The position numbers and the translations under genes were made by a program. Shown here piece by piece: positions 16,661 through 32,500 of a stretch of 64,000 bases of DNA. Each line of letters begins with the position of its first letter. Position 1 is the stretch's first letter. This DNA comes from Branchiostoma floridae. Its lineage: Eukaryota; Chordata; Leptocardii; Amphioxiformes; Branchiostomatidae. Location of the stretch: the NCBI RefSeq assembly GCF_000003815.2, contig NC_049987.1, positions 20,578,547 through 20,642,546 on the forward strand, in the 5' to 3' direction. The notes under the pieces are model-generated. The model was not told the origin of the DNA. It saw only the letters and a list, made by a program, of their open reading frames with translations, and searched no databases.

Positions 16661-19600
16661 GCCCAGCAGACAGAAGCCCCACACCACAGTGATGTGTTCC
16701 GCATGGTTCTCATGGGGGGTTCCGCACACGGTGTACCAGTGGTGCACGCCAGGGGGCGCTCTTCCACCGGGAACACAGTGGAAATCCATGTAGCCCTCGT
16801 CATAGTCGGTGGGACACAGATACTTCCTCTTCGATACAACCTAAAAATAGATGCGTTGGAAAAAACGTGTTGCATTACGTAAAATCCTATTTCGTCTCGT
16901 CTCGACAAATGGACTCGTTTATTTTTCATCAAATGTACCGCTAAGCATCGTTCAGCTGTAACATTTACATGACGCACACAATATACCATGGCCACCTTAT
17001 ACACTTTTAGGTATGAATCGGATAAACATCATAAGGCATGATGTATGATGTATATTTATCTATGATGAACACAGTAATGAACATCATATTTAGTGGTGTA
17101 CTTTAGTAGTGTATATTATCAACATATGTGCATGCAATGACCCACAAAGTTTGTTAGTTGATAATGTACATGTTTACCTACCTGTCCAATAGCATTGTAG
17201 AACTGTACTGTCTCATTGCATGGCCCGAGAGGTTCGTGGATGCCCGTAGACACGATCGTTTCCGGTTTAGCGAACAGTGCAAGTCCAGCGAAGGTCAGGG
17301 TGTTAATCAGGACAACTAGGGCCAGTTCGTCCTTCCAAGGGTGGTCACCTGTTGATGAAAATAAGAATACGTTGTACTATAAACATGTCCTTAGTAATCT
17401 TCTAAAAAATACCTTGATAATAAGAATTGAAAAATTAGGTAACAAAAAATTAGATAGATTAGTATAGCGTAGATGTATGTGATCGTGTAGCATCATGTCA
17501 ATCACTTTACACACCTTTTTCCCGGGCCTAGCCTCCCCCTGCTCATTCCTGTATGCACCCACGTATACAGGACGTATAGGTCGTCTAAGAGTAAGTGCCT
17601 CCGTGAGTGAGAAAGAGTTCCTCTCATGTGGTGACCAGAACTCTAGCAGCCTCAATTTACTGACCATTCCGAACAATAAGGATGTACGTACAGGTAGGGT
17701 TAGAGTAAGTGCTTTCGTAAGTGCGTCCGTGTGTGTGAGAGAGGTATATATGTCGTGACCAGAACCCTGGCAGCTAGTCCAATGTACTCACCTTTCTTCC
17801 TTGGCTCTTCCGGACCGTTCCTGTCCGCGACCCACACGATGAGGATATACATGTACGATTAGAGTAAGTGCTTGCGTGCGTGCCTCCGTATGCAAGAACA
17901 TAGGAAAAGAGGAGAAAGGAAGAGAGCATCATGTGAATCACTTAGCAACAGTCTCACCTTTCCTCTTGGGCCTGGCCTCCTCCGGACCGCTCCTGTCTGC
18001 CACCCACACCATGAGGATGTACAGGTGGGGTTAGAGTAAGTTCTTTCATGTGTGCCTCGTGTGTGAGAGAGAGGTAAACATGTCGTGACCAGAACCCTGG
18101 CAGTTAGTCCAATGTACTTACCCTTCTTCCTGGGTCTGCCCTCCTCCGGTCCGTTCCTGTCCGCCGCCCACACAATAAGGATGTACAGGTAGATGACGGC
18201 GAGGACGCAGACCTCGGAGCTGGCGCCCAGCGCGTCGTGCAGGCTGTGGTACAGCGGGATGAAGTGTGTCGCCACGGCCGCGGGGAAGGCAAGGAGGCCC
18301 GTGAGAATGACGATAGCGGCCTCCTGAAGGAAACTGGTAAAAAGGACACAAATCACGTTGAAATTCTATGGGCTGTGCTTATAAGGTTTAATAGTAACCT
18401 TACCTCTTCATCATGAGTTCTATATTTAGCTATGTGTTCTTAGCTCGGCTACAAGTACTCAAATCGGTCAACGGATTTTATGAATTAAAGATCGATTCCT
18501 TTACGTTTGGTACATTTCAGTGGTACATCATCTAAGGTACCCCCAAATGGCCCCGCGGGGGGCCAACATAGGGGAGGAGAGATGAGGTCCCGGGTTCCTT
18601 TTAAACCTTATATCATATTCTAATTGTTAAATCAAGGGTTACACCAATCCAACTAGGGTCACTCGCCGTAGGGTCGCTCAGTGATCGCTGTATAGCAGTG
18701 TGTAATAATTAAAATTTTTCCGAGCGCTACTATTTCTATATCTACGCGACTCAACCTCTGCTTGGAGAGTAGGGCATTATAGCATGCATCACACTTGGAA
18801 TACGTACCTGCCGGCTTGCAGCATGCGTTTTCCCGTCATCATCTTATGAATTCCGTAGAAGAGTATGGTGAAAGTAGGGGAGAAGGTGAGTCTGTAGAGA
18901 GTAGCAGTGAACGGAACCTGCAAAATATACACAACGTGTATCAAATAACGTTGGTTCACCTTTATTTGCGTCCTTCTTAACCGGGGCTGGGCAGGGCTGT
19001 TTGTGGAAACGAACAATAGAAATGTATACGTAAAATACACACAAATAATTCTCACGACTATTCTCTTTATGTCTTGTGTATCTTGTGGTCTTTCATATGT
19101 TACTATTCGTTCGGGAGCCCAAGTTTGGAAATGTGACGTAGACCTTATCGGTGTGAGTGGATCAAACATTAGTTTGGTCTACAGAGTGTGCCTAGTACTG
19201 CACAAAACTGATGTGTTACACCAAAAGGCGGTTTACTTGTTGTGTGAAACAAAATACGTATGGACAAATTGCACGTACGGTGGGTTGTGCCCTTCGCTTA
19301 AGTGTAATATATGTATTATAGGACTTCACTCTCATATGAGGAGCCATCCTGGCAAGTGAATGGCGGCTTGACTACTCATGCGTTGACATCCGACAGGAGA
19401 ATCCATCAATATGCGGAAGAGAGGGAAAAGTACCCAAAAGTGTCGCTCGTAGATGCTGGGATCCGTGTCGTGCCAGGTCCACCACAGCAGCTTGATGGCG
19501 ATGATGTCAAACACGTGGAAGGAAACGGAGTCCGCCAGCGCCGCTGCGTAAGCCGTGGGGAAGATACCCAGCTTCAGCCGACTGGCAGCAACGTTGGACA

Positions 19601-21657
19601 TGTAGTTGTAAACTGGGTCTACAAAGGAAAACGCAAATAGAAACATGCGCTTAGATTTTGCTGTACAAAGATTGATCTACACAGAATGTGCATGTAGAAC
19701 TTGTAGACTGGGGAGAGTTAATTTTACAATTAGCACTACAATTATCAGCAGAATTCAAAAGATCAGATCTGTAACACACAACTGTGGCAATTTTATCAAA
19801 CGAAACCTTCTAAAACCGACTCTAGATTCAAAATATCAATCGTCATATTCCACTTAGATTAGACGCGTCCACAGAGAGAGAATTGGAGCTAGAATTTGAT
19901 GGATTACAAGCTGCATATACTCAAAACCTGACGACGATCATTGTCGGGGAGTGGTCGGGAGCAAAGCCGTAGGAAGGTCCTGGACGTGTGACAGGGTCTT
20001 GATGTGACACTTACGGCAGAGCATGATGTAGAGAGGGAGCCTCCTGCCCAGCATCATGACGGAGGACTGCGCGTGCCAGAAGTTGTCTATCTCCGGTACC
20101 CAGTAGCAAACCGTCTCCGTCACCACGCCGTGTAGGAGCGCTGCAAGCCACAGGCTCCGGTACCGCCCACCTCTGCGGAGCGCTTTGTTTGGGGAAACGA
20201 TTTAGGGTGTAAAAAAAAGGCTCTTGAGATAGCAGAAACGAGATATCAATCACGGACGTTCCGTTGTATTAACGTAGAAAGCCACCAGTGGGGCATAAAT
20301 CCAACTATTTCTTCATTTGACAACCCCTATCATACATCGTAAAGATCCATTCAAGCCTTCCCGAGTTATGTGTATCGTGTGATCATGACCCTTAGTGTTC
20401 ACCATCAAAGTAGACCGATGGCACCTTGCTATATCGTATTTCAATTACAGTATATAAATCATCGTATGTTTAAGGAAAAATAGTGAAATATAGTGATTTT
20501 GTCTTTTTCATTGATATTGATGTTTCGCATCAAATATTGTACATTGAAAGTTCCTAGCCGAAAAGAAAATAGCTAAATGCCCCCTAACGAATAAACTGTT
20601 GATTGTAATGCGTCAGGTGTATTAGTGCAAATTGTCTAATGCATACCTTTTGAATAGTTACGCCGATGAAGGTTAGACATCCGGGTAATAAGATACGCCT
20701 AAAAGCAGTTACTCAGACAACTGGATGTGATTTTGGAAACGGTCAGACGTTTCAGACAGCCATCCGGTATCTTTTGTTAGTGACACTGCAGATAAATCTT
20801 GTTGGAGAGATTTTATATCTTAGCTGTGAATTGATTGATGCAAAAGAGATCTAGTTGTCATGAATACTTCTCTCATTCTTACTGTGAAGCTTGATGTTTA
20901 GTGTATTGCCATTATGATGATCCCCCACTCACCATGCACCAATGTGAGCGCAGCCATCATATACATGGCGATCTCAGCGACCAGGAAGTTGGCATGCTTC
21001 TCATAGATCTCCAGCGGACTGCGGAACGCGATCCACCAAGACTGAAAATCAGACGCATGGCAGTCCGACAAAAGCTAGCCTGGGTCATCAGACCCCGGTC
21101 CGCCTAAAAAAATATCTATCGTGTGGAGCCACACGATATATTTTTGAGATCGGGCTGGGGTCTGGCATAGTAGAAGCCAGTTAACTGCACAACGGATTAA
21201 CGCACACTTCTGTTAACTGCATGGAATCCCAAAATCCCAAACCGATATTAAAAGTCCAGCTGGATAACTTCGCATTGTTGCACTTGCCGGATAATTGCAC
21301 GAAATTCGCTGGTAAATAGACCATGCAATTAAGCGGCTTCCACTCACAGTATTCAGGCTATTAGAAGCACACTTTAACTGTTCTCCTTTTAACCTGTCTC
21401 AACATTTTTAAATCATGTAAGTCAATTCAATTCCAGCTTTCAAAGATTGCCAGTGTTTTGGCGGCTGCCAAAAAATACCCCCCTCCCCAACATAGCGTTA
21501 CTTGGACACTAAACATTGCGATGCTGTGCGCTTCATAGATTTCAAACAAAACAATAAATTGGCTTTGGCTGACTGTCTGTGTTTCTGTAGATAATAGTTT
21601 ATAATCTAGCGCGTCTTCGTTTGCTTGACTCACCTCATCAGCCATTTCCTTGTCCAT
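16586..21657 (-). CDS. Multi-pass membrane protein of an uncharacterised animal family (DUF7802-like), 405 aa
   Basis: Eight exons: 21634-21657, 20933-21041, 20015-20170, 19434-19618, 18808-18917, 18122-18333, 17182-17348, 16586-16840 (406 codons, all phases agree). The first coding exon is only 24 nt (MDKEMADE). About eight or nine hydrophobic helices follow, separated by conserved-looking motifs: IDNFWHAQSSVMMLG, IKLLWWTWHDTDPSIYERH and VHHWYTVCGTPHENHAEH. From memory these match a family of unknown function that I believe is listed as DUF7802, not checked. Many His and Trp residues near membrane edges hint at a lipid- or cofactor-linked enzyme or a carrier, but this is guesswork. The gene sits between FReD genes D and E. 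Exon 6 and the last exon each have tandem partial copies beside them. Confidence 0.8.
17508..18190 (-). repeat. Tandem copies of the 3' end and splice donor of exon 6 of the membrane gene
   Basis: The end of exon 6 (YLYILIVWAADRNGPEEG and RPRKKG, then GT donor) recurs downstream at about 17955-18031, encoding LYILMVWVADRSGPEEARP with donor GTGAG. It recurs again at about 17785-17840, encoding MYILIVWVADRNGPEEPRKK with donor GTGAG. Weaker copies lie near 17508-17600 and 17625-17700. The spacers also repeat (accagaaccctggcag, agagtaagtg). The period is about 130-170 bp. The two nearest copies are open in frame and keep donors, but I see no acceptor just before them. Confidence 0.75.
18975..19144. 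mobile_element. Diverged copy of the GGCTTAGGTCAC MITE
   Basis: Contains gtatac, aaaatacacaca, cttgtgtatcttgtggtctttc and tttggaaatgtgacgtagac, in the same order as the intact MITE at 7361-7561. The ends are eroded. It lies in the intron between exons 4 and 5 of the membrane gene. Confidence 0.65.
20667..20765. repeat. Dispersed repeat copy (gatgaaggttagacatcc family)
   Basis: Contains gatgaaggttagacatccgg, aagatacgcc, gcagttactca and a gacgtttcagac block. Related copies lie at 29129-29260, 29393-29452 and, inverted, 30965-31098. No ORF. Confidence 0.7.
21089..21165. repeat. Strong hairpin / foldback element
   Basis: Inverted halves cagaccccggtccg and cgggctggggtctg enclose an inner pair aaaaatatctatcgtgtgg and ccacacgatatattttt. 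It begins 48 bp upstream of the exon 2 acceptor of the membrane gene. Confidence 0.75.
21169..21350. mobile_element. MITE, pogo/Tigger-like
   Basis: Starts agtagaagccagttaactgc and ends with the inverse (gcaattaagcggcttc), with internal ttaactgca motifs. A close relative is at 55571-55736, where the outer flanks look like TA. Confidence 0.65.
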
Positions 21658-21830
21658 CGTTTCTCCGTTGATGTTAAGGCAGAGCAGCAGCTGCGTGACT
21701 GTTTAGTTTGAACTCTGACCTTTAGTCAGTGTCAAGTTACAGTTTAACTTGGTGCAGGATGTAGGACTTTTCTTTTGCTTTAATACGTTTCGATACCTGT
21801 CGGGCGTCTTCCTCAGAGTTATTTGGACTT

Positions 21831-21870
21831 GTGGAGGATGAAGGGCACCTGTACAGGCTGACAGTGGCCG
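21831..21870 (+). pseudogene. Relic of FReD exon 5
   Basis: Plus-strand translation [12 protein letters not shown] matches the fifth exon of the FReD genes (gene E at about 25280). The flanks are unrelated. It is a roughly 40-bp leftover of a lost family member. Confidence 0.75.
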
Positions 21871-22211
21871 CATTTCAACTACATACTGCAAGCTGACAGA
21901 GCGTATTGTAAACTCAGTAACCCCCTCCCCTGTTTCACAATTGGACTTATCTACTACCCGTGTTCAAGTGGCATACGATCAATCGATCAATCAATCAATC
22001 AATCAACTAGTCATTTCCATGGGAACCTTTGTGCCATCAAGTTGGCCAACTTACGTTCGGCATGGAGAAATTTATGGAGACAACGTTCAGTACTCGACAA
22101 CTATGCACTTAATTTTACAGGCCGGCCCTTGTGAGACCGCCAGCCAAGAATGTGCTGTACAATCATTGTTGTTCTTGGAATGACCACGCTGCTGCTTTAC
22201 ACTATGAGAAA

Positions 22212-22270
22212 GAGGTGCAGCAAACGCCAAGAACCTCCCCGAGATGGTCCACAGGAGGCACTGGGGGATT
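22212..22270 (+). pseudogene. Relic of FReD exon 1
   Basis: gtgcagcaaacgccaagaac and ctccccgagatggtccacag match the region of exon 1 that encodes [14 protein letters not shown] in gene E, with substitutions and a lost frame. It lies about 500 bp upstream of the intact exon 1, so an older first exon or gene once stood here. Confidence 0.65.
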
Positions 22271-22735
22271 GGAGTTGCTCACCATTGACATGTGTGCGGC
22301 GTTTTGAATATCTACCAACAACAATGTCATCTAACCCTCAGAACAACCCTTTGTGCAAAAAAGCTATCCACCTGTCTTTCGACTGCATAGCTATCTTTGA
22401 TGCCTTACAGCATTTCCTCTTCAAGCTGGCAGAAAGTGTTGTAAACCCAGTACTTCCTTATTTCAATAGGACTAAGCTGCCACCTGGTCTTGACATCAAT
22501 AAAATAACCATTCATTCCTGTGACATAACTTTGTGCCATTCTGCATGGACACATTTATTGAGATGAATTTTAAGAAATTCCGTGCTAAACAACGGTGTGT
22601 TTTACTGTAGGTTATGATGGTCCACAGCCGCATAAGAATGTGAAGTGGACAATCTTCTTTGAGCTTTTGTCAACAATGTGCTGAATTACTGCCCCACACG
22701 GCTCACAGTACCCATTTCTGACAAGACGTTACACC

Positions 22736-25951
<3,216 letters not shown>

Positions 25952-26507
25952 ATTCGCACTGTATAAAGGCAAATAGTCAAACTGTAACATTAAATCTAGA
26001 CAGACTTGACTTGACTTTATCAAGATCCACACAGGCCAGTTGCCAATCTGTGTGACACTGCCATTTCACTACATTGCTCTGAGAAATCTGGTTTCAATAT
26101 ACCAAAGCAGTGTACGACATTTATAATGGCAGATGACTGATTAAAGAAAACTGGGCATCACAGGTATTGTGTAGATACGAATGAACAACAGTTTCTTATG
26201 GTTCCACGTGTAAATGTGCACTGCTTATTTGCCTTAGATACGCTTCTTACGTAGTTGATCAAAACTAGTCTCCAAACAGATCCTACGATGACATCAAATA
26301 GTATCAAAGCTGGCCAAGGAGTATAGCCAGCCAAAGGGAGTTAAAAAGGGAGCGAAACACACTCCTGGGCCGGCTTCACTCTTCTGCCAGCTTTTGATTC
26401 TACTTTATGCTACCGTAGGATCTGCTTGGAGATTAAATCAAAATACATCATCATCAACTCTTACAAATACTAAATTTAGATGTGGCGTAATGTTCTTCAC
26501 TCGATCT
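25952..26507. other. Convergent spacer between FReD gene E and the acyl-CoA synthetase
   Basis: Holds only the 3' ends of two converging genes and a MITE at 26269-26432. Nothing else is seen. Confidence 0.6.
26269..26432. mobile_element. MITE, tctccaagcagatcctacgg family
   Basis: Inverted ends tctccaaacagatcctacg and ccgtaggatctgcttggaga, with an inner pair around agctgg and ccagct. Relatives at 40750-40920 and 42730-42846. Confidence 0.85.
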
Positions 26508-29500
26508 TCACGAGTCCAGTTCTTTCAGCCCCAATCGTTCCATAGCAGCACTTCTCAGGTTCTTTCTGTCAACCTGGGCAGAAACAGAGTTTTGGTACAT
26601 AAGGGAATAATACGGTATCGTACATAGAGTTTAGCTCTAACGGTACAGTGATATTCTTTTTACTCAGATCAAGTGATCACTGCACTATTATATTCACAAG
26701 TACGAATTCCACGAACAGTTTACGTGGTGCGTTTGTGTTTATATTCTATTTTCTGTTATGTTTAACAAGGAATGTCCAGCCCAATGTTTAACATTGTCAC
26801 TGATTCACAATGCTAGTTGCCCCTGCGTCACAAACAAATAATTACAGTACATACAGTCACATGCAATAAATGATAATAATAGTAATGATGATGATAAAAA
26901 TGAAATAATGAAAACAATAATAAGTATATAAAAATCAACATTAATATGTTTGCTATAGAAATTACCAAAACAATATGTTCGTTATTAAAATTACCAAAAC
27001 TTCTGTCACTGAATTTGATCACTGTAAAAACATGTATTGATAATCTTTCTCATCTAAGCGACTACAATCACGGTCTCACCTTACGTCCGTTAGTTGTCTT
27101 AGGGAAACTGTCCACAAACAGGATGTATTCTGGAGTGTACTCTTCTATAAGCTGTTAGAACAAGAAGGAAAAGTTGTGAACGGGTGAATTCTGTCTTAAA
27201 ATGTTCTGTCTATCGTAAGAGAGATATGCAATCCTCATTGGAACTGTGTGAATATCAATCAACATGCAAGGCAGTTCAACAGTTTGGAGACTTATCGAAT
27301 AACATTATCCCGTTTAAGATAGAGTTAACGTAATTCCTATACAAATAGGTGCATGGGGCGGTGCCCATCTAGGGGCGATACCCATCTATAGCCCTTAGGC
27401 CACACAACTTTGTGCAACAGCAGAGAGATGTAGTGGTATGACTTTAACTGCCATACATTTTCCCAAACGCTGAGTGCTGAGCAGAAAAACCAGCATGTAC
27501 CATTTACATCAGGGCGAATCAACAGGTATTATCTTTAGGCTTTAAAAATCTTGTGTATGTGAAATCCGTATACGCATGAGTCATACATACTCCATGGTCA
27601 TTCGCAAACTGCTTCATTTCCTCTTCTCCAACGCCTTCCCGACTCTTGAGGCTGGTAGAAAAAAAACATTCAAAATCACGACATTTTGCCAATGCGAAAG
27701 AAAAAAAACTGCAACGGAAACGCAATCTTTTGAAATGGCACTACATGAACATTGTTATATATGCAATCATTCAATCAATCAATCAATCAATTCATTTATC
27801 AATCGATAGTCAATCGCTAGACATCAGTATGGAAGCTTCCACATGTTTACAAACGAAAAGAATGATCAGAAATTTCCAGTTTATGAAGAAGACGAACTTT
27901 ATTGCACGACAATTGTACATGACACAATGTATGGCAACAACTATTACACAAAGTACAAAATAGAGAAATAGGATAAAGCTTAACAACCTAGTTAACATAA
28001 CGATAAGGGCTAACATAATTCTTTGATTTGATATTGCAATGGAGTAGTTTATGTAAAGTCACTGACATGATGCAGGCACACAGCTCCTCTCCGTACACAG
28101 CATCCGGCACTCCGACTACCTGTGGAGGAATGGACCACGTGTTCCACATTAATCTTGTTTGAGATGTGGTTTTCAATTGCAAAGTTGAAATAATCGCCAG
28201 ACGATAAATGACAGCGCTTTTAATTGTATCTATCTATTAATCTAAGTCTACGAGCTTCTATATATACATATCTATGTAGCTATCATCGGCTTTCTGTATA
28301 TCTCTTTCTTCAAAGAGAGAGAGGGAGAGGGAGAGAGAGAGAGATTTTCAATATATTGATATGCTTGTGTCAATATATTGATATGCTTGTGCCTTGCATT
28401 TGCATTTGATCCGAATAGAAAGAGTACGAGACCCCCGCACCCTATTGAACCTAATATCATTCAGGCCCGTAACCAGCAACACAGCATTTTTCCAAGGCCT
28501 TAGAATCCCGACTCCTAGAGCCTGCAAAGGCTTAGGTCACATTTCCAATCCGGAGCCCGGTCGGGAGCGAAAAGAGTGATACAAAAGACATCAAAATATA
28601 CAAAGTGTCAAAATAAGATTCATGGGTATGACGTGTATATTTCTAGGTATACATTTTAAATTATCGTTTCTTAAAGCATCAAAGCAGGCATCACAATGAC
28701 GTGGACTCACCTTTACGTCTTGCACGGCCGGATGTTCCTGCAATGGCAACTCAATCATCGCGGGGTAGATGTTCTCGGAGTCCTTAATGATCAACTCCTT
28801 CCAAATAGACACATCAACAAGAAGTTAGATCTCTCTGTGGACTAGAATAGTTTCTTCTGGTTTTGTTTCTTTGCTTGTTTGTTTGTTTGCTTGTTTGTTT
28901 GTAATCTGTCGACCGCCTCTAGCCATAAAACACCAGTTTTGCACAATAGCTGCTTTCAGTAACTCACTTCCAGTCAGTTAGACCAGACTGAAATATTTGA
29001 TCCACTCACACAGGGATGAACGTAAGCCTGATTCCGTCATATTGTAGTCAAACACAAATGGATCAAGATAGTTGTCAACTACTATTGAACCGTGGATGAG
29101 GATCGACATCCAGGTGATAAAAAACGCAAGATAACAGTTCCTCATGTAACTGGATAGATTTTGGAAACTGACAGACTTTTTTCAGGAAACATGTTCAGTT
29201 TGCCAGTGACTGATGAAAGGTAGTGGATGCTGAAACGTCTGAAATCTAGTTGCTCGTCAGTAGCTGTTAATATTATCATGCGAATACGACTCACCGTTTT
29301 CCGCCCAGTGATTCTCAAGAGTCCATCGTCGCCGATACACCCCATGTCTCTGTTTAAGATAGAAAATTCTGACGTCAGTATACCTCCAGCATACGTCGAT
29401 GAAGGTTAGACATTCAGGTTATAAGATACGCCAAAAAGCAGTTACTCAAGGAGAGTTACTATATCCCAAAAGGGGGAGCTCCACGCTTCCGGTACTCTCT

Positions 29501-32500
29501 CTTTATACCCCCCTCACATCAGGCGAAAATTGATCGGACGACGAGTCTGCGGGCTCTAAATTACGAGGAGGCATGACCCTGACGGGAAGGGGGGGAACTC
29601 TGCCATTTCTTCGTCGGTATCAGGGTCATGCCTCCTTGTGATTCGTCGATCAATTTTCGCTAATGTGAGGGGGGTATTAGAGAACCTGATTAGCCCATGT
29701 TGAAAATCACGAATCAGCGCTGGTAACGTTAGAAGTCTGCGAATGAGGCTTGGTATACCCACCCCATTCTGTACCACCCGTCCTTTGTCTTCGCGGCTGC
29801 AGTTTTGTCCTCGTCTCCGTAGTACTGCTGGAACACTGAGTATCCCTTGACAACCACTTCTCCCACCGTGTTTGTTGGCACGCCGTTGCCGTCATCGTCA
29901 GCGACCCTAAGCTGTAACGTTACAGCACCAAAATGAGAACCAGTCAGAACAAATGCTCAAAACGCTTAGCCTCTACTAGGCTCCGTGGATCGGTAGAATT
30001 ATCAGCATCCTCACCACAGGACAGGCTTCGTGGTGAGGAAACGTACTCTTCTGGTCGGCTAACTGCCCTAGCATACTATAGACTCTATTTGTCCAGTTTC
30101 TGCAATTAGATCACCGATCCACGGCTACAAAACGCTCTCTATGAACAGACTGTACATGTGTCACACCTGAAATCAGCTGAAATTGCAAGGGTCCCGGAGA
30201 TGTTTTAGAAAGGGGAAAGAACCTCATCATGTAAAGTTGTGTTTTTATTGCCTTAATGCTGTGGAAGTTTTTTGAATGTATATGTTGTACATGTTATTTG
30301 TATGTCATGTAGTTTCGTGTAATGTGTCTTAATAAGAACACCGGGGAGAATAGCTGCAAAATGTAGCAAAGTCCGAAAATATCTACTTAAATCAAGGACG
30401 TTATATAATGTCCTTGCTTAAATGAACATTTTGGTTGAGAAATTTGTTCAAGGAAAGCTCTGTGCTCTCCATACTAGCAAGGCTTACAATATTCAAGGAC
30501 GTTATATAAACGTTCATATAACGTCCTTATTTGCAATATTGAAGACGTTTTCTGGTCGATCAGAAAGAACTTTAGATGTTTACCTGAACATGTGGCAGTA
30601 CCATTCCCACCGTGGAACTCTGGGCCTCTGGCGTCATTTCCGGCACAGTGGTGGTCACGAAGCACGTTTCCGTCGAACCGAACACATTCTGAGCAGAACA
30701 TTTTTTTTAAAATATCAAATGTTATTCAGAAAAGAAGATATGATTGTTTGAATTTTACAAATGCGATATTGATATCAATGTCTGATTTTGGCAACGATAA
30801 ACATCATTGTATGCCAAATAGCAATTGCTCAAGCAACTGTACAATTGTTTTAGTCCAATATGACTTTGTCTTACCTCGGTAACCCAATTGGACTACTCCA
30901 AATTGTTAGTCTCATTTGTATATCAAATCATAGTTAGGATATAAAACCTTCTCTTCAACTATATCTCTTCAGTGTCACTGGGGAAAGGATGTTGTCTGAA
31001 ACGCCTGACCGTTACGTTTCCAAAATCGTTATCCAGTTTTTTCAGTAACTGCTATTTGCCGTATCTTATTACCTGGATGTCTAACCTTCATCGATGTATG
31101 AACATCGTTTACTTACAGCGACCGTCACGTGAGGTAGAACACGAGAAGACGTCGTAACCAGCGCCTTGGACACCATGTTTCCTCCTGTCATTACTAGATA
31201 CAAAGAAACACAGGAGACTTAAAACATCAAGTTCTTCATATCAAGTTTGCATCACAATCTAACATTGGAACTGGGAGGGGGCAAGCAAAATGACATTCCA
31301 ACAATAATCATATAGATAGAGCTTCAGAGAGAATACACAGAATGATATTCTGCGAACTACATCCCATTTGACACTTTGATAAATTGCACGGTGATATTAG
31401 AATCGAAAAACGGTGTGCTAACATTGTTCGGAACGCAACATCGTTCCAAGTCAAACTAGCGACCGACTCTTCGAGCTTCTTCAGGCATGCCAGGTTATAT
31501 GACCAACCAGTCCCTTCACGTGATCTAAAGCCGCAAGCACATACGTCATATTACTGGTGCAACACTGGTACCTAAATCCTTCAATTTACAACTCGTAAAA
31601 CGATTTTGTTGTACAATGCTAAATTACCCAACCTAAACCTTTACTAGTTATATTTCAGCCATACCATAGGTATGGTGAAATATATTGTATTCGTAATTAT
31701 ATTGCAATCCCCATACATAGTATGGGATGCAATATATTGTTTTTCCTTTCGTTCTCCTCCTGTCAAATCTTCAAATGGATTCAACTTTTTCATTTTTGGG
31801 CCAAATGAGCTGAAATTTGGCAGGGTGGTAGAAGTAGCAAATACCCCCAGGCGTTTTATTCACTTTCTTGATAGAGGCCTTAGAATTTATGATATTTAGG
31901 GTTTTTGGTCATTTTTAGATAAAATATGTATATTTTGGGCCCCTGTGCCCTGGTATTACAAGCTAATGACCTGAAATTTGGTACAGAGGTGCATTAAACA
32001 TATGAGCACAGAAAACCATCGACACTTTCTTCATAGATCGCTTAAAAAATGAGTTATTTTAGGGTTTTTGGCCATTTTTGACTAAAAATGTATATTTTTG
32101 GCTCCTATGCCCTTGTATTAAAACCAAATGACATGAAATTTGGTACATAGGTGCGTTTGACATATGGCCACAGAACTCCATCAATGCTTTATTCATTGTT
32201 TACTCCAAAAATGAGTTATTTTAGGCTTTTTGGCCATTTTTGACAAAAAATGTATATTTTTGGCTCCTATACCCTTGTATGAAAACCTAATGACCTGAAA
32301 TTTGGTACAGAGGTGCATTGAACATATGCTCACAGGACCCCATTGACACTTTCTTCATAGATGACTTCAAAAATTAGTTATTTTGGGGTTTTCAGCCATT
32401 TTTGACTAAAAATGTATATTTTTGGCTTCTTTGCCCTTGTATGTAAACCAAATCACCTGAAATTTGGCAGAAAGGTAAATTGGACATATGACAACAGGAT

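Larger units (their letters stand above)
21658..22735. other. Spacer with FReD relics upstream of gene E
   Basis: Bases 21985-22190 match, in inverted orientation, the 5' flank of genes A-C (tttgtgccat, ttggccaacttacgttcggc). Two decayed gene fragments are listed separately. The stretch 22270-22620 shows nothing I recognise. The last 110 bp before gene E again match the family 5' flank (gccccacacggctcac, tctgacaagacgttacacc). Confidence 0.65.

Noticed and set aside
17859-18356. 165-codon continuous frame through exon 6 and its downstream copies as one exon
   Set aside because: The donor at 18122/18121 joins in phase to the next exon and matches the family pattern. The read-through part translates the duplicated exon ends in a wrong frame.
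22150-22566. 138-codon plus-strand frame upstream of gene E as a gene
   Set aside because: It runs through the exon 1 relic in a different frame and shows no family or splice support.
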